Part shown: piece after piece, positions 46,155 through 58,100 of the stretch
Position numbering within the stretch: position 1 is the first letter of the stretch
Layout of the letters: every line of letters starts with the position of its first letter
Assembly (NCBI RefSeq): GCF_963082655.1
Contig: NC_081554.1
Span: 56,407,869-56,471,868 of the forward strand
Direction of reading: 5' to 3'
Length of the DNA stretch: 64,000 nt
Origin: Stomoxys calcitrans
Lineage: Eukaryota > Arthropoda > Insecta > Diptera > Muscidae
Notes under the pieces: generated by a model
Databases searched by the model: none
The model's input: only the letters and a program-made list of their open reading frames with translations
What the model was told of the DNA's origin: nothing
Position numbers and translations under genes: made by a program

Positions 46155-47897
46155 TTTTTTTTTCTGTCAGCCAACACGCAGGGGATGTCCCCTATGAATG
46201 CAGTGCATTGCGTTGACGAGAGGAAATTAGGAATTGGAGGGGGGGAGTGCTTATTTGTCTTTGGCATTTGTCTTAAATCTTTGGATGTCAAAGGGGCTGG
46301 GAAAAACATTATCCGGAAGTCGATTCCCCATACGAACGGTTCAGGCGAAATAAGAATTCTCTCTATAATGCATTGTGCGGTCCGTTGGCAAATCAATTAC
46401 AATCGGGTGTGAGTTCCTGGAATGTCTAGTATCCCTGACATACATCCTTACATCAGGAATAAGAAGACGAATATCAGACGAACACACACCATGAAGTACC
46501 GATAGAACAGCGCCAAACAACTCACATTGCGACGATGATGAAGGGAGGCAATACAGTTTGATAGCCCACTGTCCCCAATTAACGCCATCGCTCTCCTCTG
46601 TACACGGTCCAGTAGCTCCAGAGATGATTTTCAAGCTCCAGCCCATACATATGAGTTGTACACCATTGTCGGCCTTATGAAAGTGGTGTAGATGTTAAGA
46701 AGATCAGACGGAGTGAAGTTATTCTTACACCGTTTAAGAAAGCCTAAACACTTGAATGCTTCTTTCGACACTTCGAATACATGTTTAGCCCAACTGACAT
46801 CACTTTGTATTTTCATGCCCAGAACATCAAGAGCTTCTGATCACTCAAAATCTACACCGTTGATACACAAAGATGATCGTAATGGGTCAGCGAATCGTTT
46901 GTGTGACAACAAGCAGCACTGAGTCTTCCGTGAATTAAAATCTACTCGATTCATTCGACCCCACTCAGAAATGACCAGCAAATCCTGGCAGAATGTATCG
47001 TCCATAATCCTCCTCTTGTCCTCAATCTCGCGAAGACTTGGCCTATGGTCGAATGAGTACGAATGATAGAGATTACTGTCATCCGCAAATGAGTAGATCG
47101 GATTCGATGTCTGACCCAACAGATTGTTGATGAAAATTAGAAAAAGAGAAGGAGAAAAAGCAGAGCCCTAGGGTACACCTGCGGTCAAATTGTGTTCATT
47201 GGATGAGAACCCATCTATAACGACTCGAATAGTGCGATCTCTGAGAAAGCTCGAAATAAATCGAACGAAGCCATTAGCGACACCAAATGCGACAAGCTTT
47301 GATAGTAGTTAACCGTGCCAGACCCTATCAAATGCCTTGGAGATATCCAGAGCCACAACCTTAATCTCACCAAACTGGTTGCCTATGGTCAAATGAGTAC
47401 GAATGACAGAGATTACTGTCATCCGCAAATGAGTAGATCAGATTCGATGTCTGATCGTTGATGAAAATTAGAAAAAGAAAAGGAGAAAGAGCAGAGCCCT
47501 GGGGTACACCTGCGGTCAATTTGTGCTCATTGGATGAGAACCCATCTATAACGACTCGAATAGTGCGATCTCTGAGAAAGCTCGAAATAAATCGAACGAA
47601 ACCATTGCCGACTCCAAATGGGACAAGCTTTGATAGTAGTGCACCGTGCCAGACCCTATCAAATGCCTTGGAGATATCCAGAGCCACAACCTTACTCTCT
47701 CCAAACTGGTGGATTGAGCGACTCCAACGTTCCGACAGAAGTGCCATGAGGTCACCCGTAGAGCGATTTCTTCGGAACCCATACTGTTGGTCGCTAAGGA
47801 GGCCTTTAGACTCTAAATACCTCACAAGATGGTGATTAACCATGCTCTCCATGATCTTGCAGAGAGCGGAGCATATCGCAAGGTTGTTTGCCTAACC
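46155..47897 (-). pseudogene. LINE-D remnant with poly(A) end and internal duplication
   Basis: Minus strand: the frame 47852-47367 reads SDQQYGFRRNRSTGDLMALL, KVVALDISKAFDRVWHGALL and AGVPQGSALSPFLFLIFIND, then YSFADDSNL, all RT core motifs. The frame 47119-46841 repeats YSFADDSNL and continues into WGRMNRVDFNSRKTQ; 46816-46631 gives the thumb (CLGFLKRCKNNFTPSDL). A T-run at 46156-46163 on the plus strand is its poly(A) tail. A ~340-bp part is tandemly duplicated (47041-47380 and 47381-47710). It is not functional. Confidence 0.75.
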
Positions 47898-48169
47898 CTT
47901 CGGTCTATATAGCAGCTATATCCAAAAATGGTCCGATTTGGCCCTTTCAAGAACTTAACCAGCGTGCATAAAAAAGACATATCTATGCCAAATTTCAGCT
48001 CAATATCTCAACTTTTGAAGACTCTGGAGGGATTACAACAGACGGACGACGATCCGAAATATATATATACTTTGTAGGATCGGAAATTAATATTTCGATG
48101 TGTTGCAAACGGAATGACTAAATGAATATACTCCCTATCCAATGGTGGTGGGTATAAAAATAAGAAAAA

Positions 48170-49383
48170 CAACTAGAAAAGGTTGTTGCTGTAACATGAA
48201 TTTTACCTACCATGAGTTTTATATATGAAGTTGTAATTACTTCAAACTTTACTCCGATATCCCCCAAAAATCCCTTTATTCCCATTTCGGAAATGGTTTT
48301 TAATTTAAACTATTCTGTATAAAAACTCAAACTAAATTCGATGTTTTGCAATTTTATTCATTTATTTAATTATTCATCACTAGAAATCATTAACTTACAA
48401 ATTCATTTCATTTATTATCGTTCATTAAGAAACTAGATTTAGATTTCTTCTTATTCTTCATCTTTTGTCTCTCTTAAACATACCTATATGCTAAAGAAAT
48501 CGCCAACTTATGATTAGAACTTATACAAAAGAAATTTTATGCAATAAATGGGAATGGGAATGATGATCTTTTTAACTCTTCTTTTCTCCCTGGGAAGAAT
48601 CAATAAAAAAAAATTATTTAAATACCATGGTTGGTGTACAATATGAGCTTGGCAGATGATGATAATTTAATGCAATCAAATAAAAAGTTAAATAAACACT
48701 AATTAAATATGGTATTGTATAATGGAATAATCATATTGTATGTTTGTATGCATTATAGGAAATTAAAAGTGTATGACTTTTGTTTTAAAGGCGACAAAGA
48801 AACTCTTATTTAATTCAGTCTCTCTATACTAAAATTAAATCATGACATTTTAAATATTAAATAAAAACGTATAAAAATGAAACTCTATTTTAAATGAGGC
48901 GAAAAGTTTATTTTTTCTTTTAAAATTAAATTATATAAATTAGTATATAAATATATATAAAAATACATTTATAAATTAGTGAAAAGTATATGCTGTTGGT
49001 TTTTTGTTCTTGTTATTATGGAATGGCTTTGAGACTTACTTGGTAAATGAGTACTACAAAAGCTTTGATTAAAGAAAGTTTGAAAACAATATTTTGTTTT
49101 ATCTTTGACACACATAAGTGAAAAAATATTGTTGCAAGATCTTTAAATGTTATCATCACAGAGAGAGGGTAGGTGGTATTAAAAAGCTTTAAAGTTTGAA
49201 GAAATAAAATCCTGAAGATATTCATTACCAAATGTGGAACATTTTAAGAAATATATAGTACATCTGCATAATGCAAACCTTCCTAGGTAAGTTTTTGTAT
49301 ATTCACTTGTTGTAAGTTAATGGTAGACCATCCTAACGATATCATGGCTCCCACTCTATATTCGAAGTGCGCATGTTCTGTGA
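48170..49383. other. Very AT-rich intergenic sequence
   Basis: Non-repetitive, AT-rich sequence with no recognised gene or RNA. It separates the repeat block from the 61-bp array. A 71-codon reverse frame at 49231-49016 has no recognisable features. Confidence 0.35.
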
Positions 49384-49910
49384 TTCCAATCATGTGAGCA
49401 GTGCAAATACCGAGTGGTGAGTTGCACACTCGCATGCACTTCGATTTAAAGCATGAGAGCAGTGCAAATATCGAGTGGTGAGTTGCACACTCACATGCTC
49501 TTCGATTGAAAGCATGAGAGCAGTGCAAATACCGAGTGGTGAGTTTCACACTCACATGCTCTTCGATTTAAAGCATGAGAGCAGTGCAAATACCGAGTGG
49601 TGAGTTGCACACTCACATGCTCTTCGATTCAAATCATGAGAGCAGTGCAAATACCGAGTGGTGAGTTACACACTCGCATGATCTTTGTTTCAAATCATGA
49701 GAGCAGTGCAACTACCGAGTGGGGAGTTGCACACTCACATGCTCTTCGATTTAAAGCATGAGAGCATTGCAAATAACGAGTGGTGAATTACACACTCGCA
49801 TGATCTTCGTTTCAAATCATGAGAGCAGTGCAACTACCGAGGGGTGAGTTGCACACTCACATGCTCTTCGATTTAAAGCATGAGAGCAGTGCAAATACCG
49901 AGCTGGTATA
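49384..49910. repeat. 61-bp tandem array, about 9 copies
   Basis: GAGCAGTGCAAATACCGAGT begins copies at about 49395, 49457, 49518, 49579, 49640, 49701, 49762, 49823 and 49884, a period of 61-62 bp. Each unit also has GGTGAGTTGCACACTCACAT. Two subtypes occur, one with GCTCTTCGATTTAAAGCATG and the other with GATCTTCGTTTCAAATCATG. The minus-strand frame here (RYLHCSHAFNRRACECATH) is translated repeat, not a gene. Confidence 0.9.
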
Positions 49911-49934
49911 ACATACAAATAAATTGCTTGGAAA

Positions 49935-50275
49935 AAGGTTTAAAAAATTTTATAGATTTTTTTCTAAAAATTTTCGCAAAAATACCAGTTTGACAAAAAT
50001 TTAAAGAGTTGACCAAATTTTCTATAAAAAAAATTTTTGGCAGTATTTTCTTCACAAAAATAAAATTGAAAATTTTTTTTTAAACAGAATTTTGACAAAA
50101 TTGAACAAAATAAGATTGTAACAAAAATTTCTATATAAATAAAATTTTGACGAAATTTAATTTAAAAAACCAAATGTTAAAACTAGCATTGTAATAAAAT
50201 TTTCCAAAAAACTTTTTTAAATTTTTTATAGAAATACAATTTTGTAGAAATAGTGAAATATTGTAAAAGGAATGG
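49935..50275. repeat. Degenerate relatives of the 29-bp minisatellite
   Basis: Several AAAATTTTGAC(A/G)AAATT and TTTCTATAxAAATAAAATT units occur at irregular spacing, resembling highly decayed copies of the 29-bp monomer in the arrays at 21775 and 54360. The AT-rich composition makes the homology uncertain. Confidence 0.4.
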
Positions 50276-50284
50276 AAATTTAAA

Positions 50285-51335
50285 CCTTAACAAGTAAAAA
50301 GGCGTTAAGTTCGGCCGGACCGAACTTTGGATACCCACCACCTCGGGTATATATATATAAACCATCTTTCGTTTGCCCATCTTCCTTAGTGGAATGTTCA
50401 TGGGCAAAATTTGCATTTGCATCTTTCGTCAAAATCCGTGAAAAATGCATACCTTAAGCCCCATAGCAGCTATATCGAAATATGTTCCGATTTGGACCAA
50501 TACTTATAAGTATAAGTAAGTCATTGTTCAATTGTGTATAAAAAAAATATTGTTTTTTTTTAAGTAGCTATATCTAAAAATACACCGATCTGAACCATAT
50601 ACAACACGGATGTCGAAAAGCCTTACATAAGTCAATGTGTCAAATTTCAGTAAAATCGGATTATAAATGAGCCTTTTATGGGGCCAAGACTTTAAATCGA
50701 GATATCAGTGTATATGGCAGCTTTATCCAAATCTGGACCGATCTGAGAAAAATTGAAGAAGAATGTCGAAGGGCCTAACACAACTCACTGTTCCAAATTT
50801 TTGGCGAAATGCGTCTTTTATGACGCAGACGAGAGATCGGACCGATCTGTGCCGTATTGCAGAAGTATGTCGAGGGGATTAACACAACTTATTGTCCCAA
50901 ATTTCGGCGACATTGGACAATAAATACGTCTTTAATGGGCCCAAAACCCCAAATCGAGAGAACGGTCTATATGGCATCTATATCCAAATCTGGACCGATC
51001 TGGGCCAAATTGCAGAAAGATGTCGATAGGCTTTACACAACTCACTGTCTCAAATTTTGGCAAAATCGGACAATAAATGCGCCTTTTATGGGCCCAAAAC
51101 CTCAAATCGAGAGATCGGTCTATATGGCAGCAATATCCAAATCTGGGCCAAATTGAAGAATGATGATTTCAACAGACAGACGGGCGGACATGGCTAGATC
51201 GTCTTAGATTTTTACGCTGTTCGTTGTAGATGAACAGTATATATACTTTATAGGGTCGAAAATGGATATTTCGATGTGTTGCAAACGGAATGACAAAATA
51301 CATATACCCCCATCCTTCGGTGGTGGCTATAAAAA
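50285..51335 (+). repeat. Complete ~150-bp monomer element (1.05 kb)
   Basis: It starts AACAAGTAAAAAGGCGTTAA, GTTCGGCCGGACCGAACTTT and GGATACCCACCACCTCGGGT, and ends ATTTCGATGTGTTGCAAACG with CCATCCTTCGGTGGTGGCTA. Monomers carry GATCGGTCTATATGGCAGC and TGGGCCCAAAACC. A short SINE 3' fragment (TTAGTGGAATGTTCATGGGC) lies at 50386-50405. Both termini are present, so this is a good reference copy of the family. Confidence 0.75.
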
Positions 51336-51339
51336 GGGT

Positions 51340-52164
51340 TTAATTGCCTCTTTACTCATACAAAGGCATTGGGTTCTGTATTAGGGGTGGTCATATCAAC
51401 TAGACTTTTGTTCTATGTTTAAGAGGGATACCTATGAAATTCCCACCATTATCTCTCTCCCTCTCTCTTTGTCAGACAACAATTAAAGTCTTTTTCCATT
51501 GAATGTTTTGGATAAGAATAATAATGAAATAATTCGTTTGCTGTAAATAAACTATGGTTGTAAATTATTGCATATTGGGAGCCCAGCTTTATTGTAACTA
51601 AAATAGTAAATTTTTCTTCTCTATTAAAAAAAATCTTCATGTTTAACAGTTATTGCAACAAGGAGTTGATTTATATCTATCCTCTCTCTCTCTCTCTTTC
51701 TCTGACTAACTGATCTCTCAATAGCTTATTCTTAATGTTTCATTTTCCTAAAAATCTAATTCTGTTACTTGGATACTTTGATTATCTTATTTGTATAAAT
51801 TAGGAGTTTTTATGCCAGATGCATTTCCTCTCTCTCTCTCTTTCTCTCTATCTCTTTGCGGTCCTGCAGCTCACACATTTATAATAACTTTAAAATGCAG
51901 TCTCTAGAAATGAATCAATTAAATAATAATACATTACTATAAAGATATGTATATAATATTATAACGTAATAATATATGTTTTTTTTTTTTAATAATAATT
52001 TGTTGCTTAAAATTTCAGTTTGCTTGGTTAAATCTCTCTGTATATATACATTGCCTTAAAACTCTGATGTTTAAATATGCTGCTGTTGGAAATTTGTTTA
52101 AAATAAAAAAAAAATACTCTCTGTGTTTTTGTGGCTTTGCTTTTGTTTTGGGTTGGGGGTCTAC
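51340..52164 (-). other. Probable 3' untranslated region of the VWC gene
   Basis: AT-rich sequence downstream (on the minus strand) of the stop at 52165. CT microsatellites at 51452-51471, 51681-51700 and 51827-51849 would be GA runs in the transcript. TTTATT at about 51588 reads AATAAA on the minus strand and could be the poly(A) signal. No coding sequence is seen. Confidence 0.4.
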
Positions 52165-55100
52165 TCAAACCGATTCCCCATGAAAAGCTTTGTCCTGCTG
52201 AACTTTTACCGACAGTATATTGCCCTTGGGCGATTTTTCATTATTGGCCACTGTTTCCGATTGACTATCATCGAGTTTCAAGCTTTCGGCATCTTCTTTG
52301 GGATCATCCTGGGGTCCATTGCCTGATGAGTCTTGCAGTTCATCAATATCAATGCTAGAGCTGCCCTTGCGAGGGCGTGGTGTTGTGGGTTCTCTTTCCT
52401 TGACATGCTTCATTTCGCCCGCCCCTGAGCCAGAACCAGAACCAGAACCATCTTCTAAATACTCCAGAGGCTTCAGAATTTCGGTGGACTCCAGTGACGA
52501 ATCCTCCATTGCTTTCATGTTATCCACTTGAAAATCACTGGAGTTGGTGATTCTGGTCTCTTCCGAGGAATCCTCACCGGAATACATGAACTGTATGATT
52601 TCCGGAGCGTGTTTTAGTTTTGTCTTAAGACTCTCCATGGCTTTGTTGTGTAAATCCATGCCACCACTGCCTTCGGTGGAGGAGGAGGGCATTGCTGCAA
52701 GTTCTTCTATTAGAAAATCACCCATACCGCTGCCACTACCACTGCCACTGCCTCCACCACTACCATAACCACTGATATCATCTAAATGTTTGCTATTTTT
52801 GGCTAAATCATGCCCACCACCACCACCACCACCACCCTGGTGGCCATTGGTGCCTATGCTGCGCGGCTCTTCACCCATATCATCAATGTCTGTTAACTGG
52901 TAGTTGTTGTCACCCCTAATGCTGAAATCATCTGCAGGCAGCGAGGGATAAGCAGGATTTATTTCCAAAGGTATATCGTCCTCATCCAAGTGTTGGTGGG
53001 GTGCTATACTGGCTTCTGTGGAGGATTTCGTATCTTCTGGACCCTCGGTGGTGGAGGCAGCCATTATGGGATCCACAGGTGCTGGTGAGGGCTCCAGAAA
53101 GCTGGGCGAAGATAAATCCTCAAAGGGACCTGAAAAGAAAGACATATGGGTGTGATTAGCAGTTTCGGGGATTCTTTGGGCTTAGGCTTAAGGTGGTTGT
53201 GAAAATTAGCTCAAACTGCATTAAACAACTCGGTAGACCGAACGGCCTTAAATGTTTGCCTAAAGGGGAGCGCCCGCCCAAATTTAGACCTCTATACATT
53301 TTTTATATTTGCTGGTCATTTTCCTATCGTATGTAGCCACCATTCCCACTTACCTTCTGTACTGGCTAATCCACTGCTACCCTTCAAAGCCAAATAGTTC
53401 TCCGAAGTTGTTGCTGATCTTGGCCCATCTGTGGTCAAAATGATGTGATAAATATTATCACTACCCGCCGTATCCGAATCCAATTCAGCCGATGAGGAGG
53501 GTGCTGCCAAGCCCTCTATAGATTGCTGTGCCTCCGATGGCGAAGCTTGGCCTCCGAAAATCAATTCAGAATTCGGATATTCTCCACTGCCATCGTAGCT
53601 GTGAGCTGCAACTCCCTCGGTGGTTATAAGATATTCTCTCTTTATATTCACTTTGCTGGGATCATCTGGTAAGCCTTGAGTGCTAAAAACGGAAAGAGCC
53701 GGCTCTGAATCATCAATTTCCCCACTTTCCACAGAGGTAGGTGTAGTACTAGTTACTGTAGTACTTCTAACGGTTGTTGTCGACGATGATGGTGGATATG
53801 TTACGGAGGCGGCTAGTTTTAAAGTGTCTCCGCTATTAATGCCCACATTTGTTAGTACAGTATTGCCACCACCACCATTACTAAAACCGTTGTGGTTTCT
53901 GTCCTCACTAAGCTTTACCATACTCTCCTCTTTTAGGGGCTCTTTTATAGCAACCATAGCCACCATCATTGGTGTATTAATGGTGGTGGTTGATGGCATG
54001 GCTGTTGTCGATGCCATGGGTGTTGAGGGCCCCATTGTTGTTGCGGCCGCCGGTAATGTGTTCGTTGTTGTTGTTGCAGAACTGGGCTTTAGCATTTGAT
54101 GCACAGGTATGGCTTTGTTGTCATCCGTAATGCGTATCTCTGTGGGCTTTGTGATTTCTTTGATGGTGATTTTGGGTGCATTTTCGGCTGGAGCAATTAT
54201 TTCGGGTTTGGATGTGGTTGAGGTCGTAGTGAGGGTTTTATTAAGCGATGATTCCGACGAGGTGGCAACTGAAAGGAAAAAATTAAACAAAAGATGATAA
54301 TGAGAAGAAAATATTCTAATTAAATTTTAGAAAAATTTAAAAAGTCTTAAAAATAAAATTTGAATTCTATAGAAATTATATTTTTACAAAATTTCCTATA
54401 GGAATGAAAATTTGACAAAATTTCCTATATAAATGAAATTTTGACAAAAATTTCGTATATAAATGAAATTTTGACAAAATTTCCTACAGAAATGAAATTT
54501 TGACAAAATTTCCTATAGAAATGAAATTTTGAAATGATGAAATATGGAAGTGAAATTTTGACAAAATTTCCTATAGAAATGAAAATTTGACAAAATTTCC
54601 TATAGAAATGAAATTTTGACAAAACTTCCTATAGAAATGAAATTTTGACAAAACTTCCTATAGAAATGAAATTTTGACAAAATTTCCTATAGAAATGAAA
54701 TTTTGACAAAATTTCCTATAGAAATGAAATTTTGACAAAATTTCCTGGAGAAATGGAAACTTACTGGGTACCAAAACTACCCTATGGGTACCAAAACTAC
54801 CCTTTTCCCTAAGGAAAGGTACTAAAACTACGCTTTTCCATAAGAAAGGGTATTAGTTTCCACGAAGGAAGGGTACTAAAACTACCCTTTTCCCTAGAAG
54901 AGGGTACTAAAGATTCCCTTTTCCCCAGGGAAGGGTACAAAACTACTCTTTTTCCTGGGGAAGGGTATACAACTACCCTTTTCCCTAGGGAAGGGCATTA
55001 ATCTACCCTTTCCCCTTGGAAAGGGTACTAAAACTACACTTTCCCCGAGGCAAAAGTATAAAAACTAGTCTTTCACACAGAATAGGAGAAGAAAGGTTAA

Positions 55101-58100
55101 CCTTTCCTGGAGAAAACCCTGAAAACCCTGAGGGAAGGGTAATAAAACTACCCTTTCATCAAGGAAAGGCTACTAAGACTAACCTTTTCAGGAAGGAGGC
55201 AACCTTTGCTGGAGGAAACCCTAAACCTACCCTTTCCCCGAGGGAAGGTTACTAACACTTCCCTTTTCCCGAGGGAAGAGTACTAAAACTTCCCTTTCCC
55301 CGAGGGAAGGATACTAAAACTACCCTAGGGTACTAAAACTACCTTTTTCCCTAGGGAAGGGTACTAAAACTACCCTTTTCCCTAGGGAAGATTACTAAAA
55401 CTACACTTTTTCCTAGAAAAGGTTATTAAACTACCCTTAACCCTAGGAAAAGGTATTTATCTACCCTTTCCTCTTGGAAAGGGTACTAAAACTACCCTTT
55501 CCCGAAAGAAAGGGTAATAAAACTACCCTTTCCCGAAAGAAAGGGTACTAAAACCACCCTTTCCCAAAGAAAGGGTACTAAAAATACTCTTTCCCGGAGG
55601 AAAGGCACAAGACTACACTTTGTCGGCGGAAGATAGAGGATAGAGTACTAAAACAAACCTTTTCCCGAGGAAAGGGTACTAAAAGAAACCTTTCCCCTAG
55701 GAAAGGGTACTAATACAAACCCTTCCCCGAGGGGAGGGTACTAAAACTACCCTTTCCCCGATGAAAGGGTACTAAAACTGCCCTTTCTCCAATGAAAGTG
55801 TACTAAAAATACACCTTCCCTAAAGTAAGAGTAATAAAACTACCCTTTATCCGATGAAGGGGTACTGAAACTACCCTTTCCCCGAGGTAAGGGTACTAAA
55901 ACGACCCTTTCCCCGAGGTAAGGGTGCTAAAACTTCCCTTTTTCCGAGGGAAGAGTACTAAAACTTTCCTTTCCCCGAGGGAAGGATACTAAAACTTCTC
56001 TTTTCCCAAGAGAACGGTACTACAACTACCCTTTCCCCGAGAAAAGGGTACTAAAAGTACACTTTTCCTGAGGGAAGGGTATTAAAACTACCCTTTCCCC
56101 GAGGGAATGGTACTAAAAGTACCCTCTTCCCGAGGGAATGGTACTAAAAGTACCCTCTTCCCGAGGGAATGGTACTAAAAGTACCCTCTTCCCGAGGGAG
56201 GGGTACTATGATTGCTTAAGAAAGGGGACTACAACTACCATTTCCTCGAAAAAGTGTAGAAAGACTACCCTTTCCCCGAAGATAGGGTACTAAAGCCTTT
56301 CTTTCCCGGCGAACGGGATACTAAAACTATCCTTTATCCGAGAAAGGTTACTAGAACTATCCTTTCCTTGAGGAGAGGCTACTAAAACTATCCTATCCCC
56401 TAAACTTATTCTTTTCCAGAGGAAAGGGTACTAGAACTGTCCTTTCCTCGAGGAGAGGGTACTAAGGATACTAAAACTATCATTTTTCCGAGGAAATGCT
56501 ATTAGAACTATGATTTCCTCGAGGATAGGGTACTAAAACTATCCTCAAAACACCTTTCCCGAGGAAAGGGTACTAGAACTATCGTTTCCCGGAGAAAAGG
56601 GAACGTGAGGAAAGGGCTAAAGCTATCCTTTACCGGAGGAAAGTTTCCGAAAACTCCCCTTTTCGAAGGAAAGTGTACTAAGCTACCCTTTCATGAAGGA
56701 AAGGGTACTAAAACTGCCCTTTTCCCGAGAAAAGGGTACTAAAACTGTCCTTTTCCAGAGGAAAGGGTACTAAAACTACCCTTTCCGTGGGGAAAAGATA
56801 CTCAAAACTACCCTTTTCCCTAAAAAGTATACTAAAACTACCCTTTTCCCGAGGAAAGTGTACTAGAACTACCATCTCCCCGTGTAAAGGGTACTAAAAC
56901 TATATTTTCCCCGGGAAAGGGTACTAAATTATCCCTTCCCCGAGGAAAGGGTACTAAAACTGCCCTTGGCCGGAGGAAAGGGTGCTGAAACTACTCTTTC
57001 CACGAGGAAAGGGTACTAGTACTATCCTCTCCCCGTGGAAAGTGAATTTGAACTATCATTTCCTCGAAGAGAGGGTACTAAAACTACCATTTCCCCGAGG
57101 AATGGGTATTAAAACTATACCTTCTCCGAGGAAAGGGTACTAAAACTGCCTTTGCCCCGAGGAAAGGGTGTTGAAACTATCCTTTCCTGAGGGAAGGGTA
57201 CTAAAACTACCCTTTCTCCGAGGAAAGGAAACTAAGACTACCCTTTCCCGGAGGAAAGGGTATTTTAACTACGCTTTTCTCGAGGAAAGGGTATTCTTAG
57301 ATGCGTTTCCCCGAGAATCCCAATTTTGGTGTGAAAGATTGGGATTACAGACCCTTAGTCTGGGAAGAAATATCTTCCTTCTTGACAAAGCCCATTTCTG
57401 CGCCTTGCCAGATCTCGCCAGTCTTTTTTAGGGTGAAACGACAGATCCCAAACGGCCCAAATACCAGCCTGCATCGTCACAAATTGGAAGAGGCTCAGGC
57501 AATTCCGCCAGGTCATCGAGGTATACAGATGATAACCCATTGACTATTCCTATCCAATTGTTACCTAGGTATGCAGCCCTGTTCCTCTTCCATATCGACA
57601 ACTGCCATCACCAAGCTGTCATTAGCGACAATTCAAAAAATCTTTTGATTGACTGCAGTGTCGTTTCCGAATATAGACGTGTTGTCTATTCGGCTCTCTG
57701 AGCCCAATGAAGAGAGCTTCTCTTCTTTACGTTGAAAGGTAATGCGTCTTTCACTATTCCAACCTCTTAAAGAGCTTATTGGTTTGCCAAAGAAGGCCGA
57801 TGGCCTTTCTGTCGCTTGCTAAACAATACCTTTCCTAGCATAAAGTTCATGAAATACATTCACACTCTGAACCGCCGTATTTATGTTTACCTTGGCTGTG
57901 AATATGCAAAATGCAAATTTTGCCCATGAACATTCCACTAGGGAAAAGGGGCAAACTTCCCACATATCAATGAGCAGTGCAGTTCGATTCTAGTCTTAAG
58001 CTCAATGATAAGGGGCCTCCTTTCTATAGCCGAGTCCGAACGGCGTACCACAGTGCGAGACCTCTTTGAAGAGAAGTTTTACATGGCATAGTACCTCAGA

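Larger units (their letters stand above)
43755..48160. repeat. ~150-bp monomer element split by Tc1 and LINE-D
   Basis: The left terminus AGTAAAAAGGCATTAAGTTC, GGCCGGACTGAACTTTGGAT starts at 43760. The element resumes after the Tc1 insertion at 45287 with monomers (GGTCTATATGGCAGCTATAT, TCCGATCTGAACCATATTTG, ATGGGCTTCAGACCCTTTAT), stops at the LINE-D poly(A) end near 46155, and resumes at about 47898. It ends with GATGTGTTGCAAACGGAATG and a GGTGGTGGGTATAAAAAT terminus at 48145-48160. Without the insertions it would be about 1.3 kb. Confidence 0.7.

Noticed and set aside
49283..49555. 90-codon minus-strand ORF with repeated CATHHSIFALLSC-like segments
   Set aside because: It is the 61-bp tandem repeat in translation (61 is not a multiple of 3, so the frame drifts and is not maintained).
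53680..54099. 139-codon plus-strand ORF opposite the VWC gene
   Set aside because: It is the antisense shadow of the Thr/Ser-rich exon. The sense strand has correct splice signals and continuous phase.
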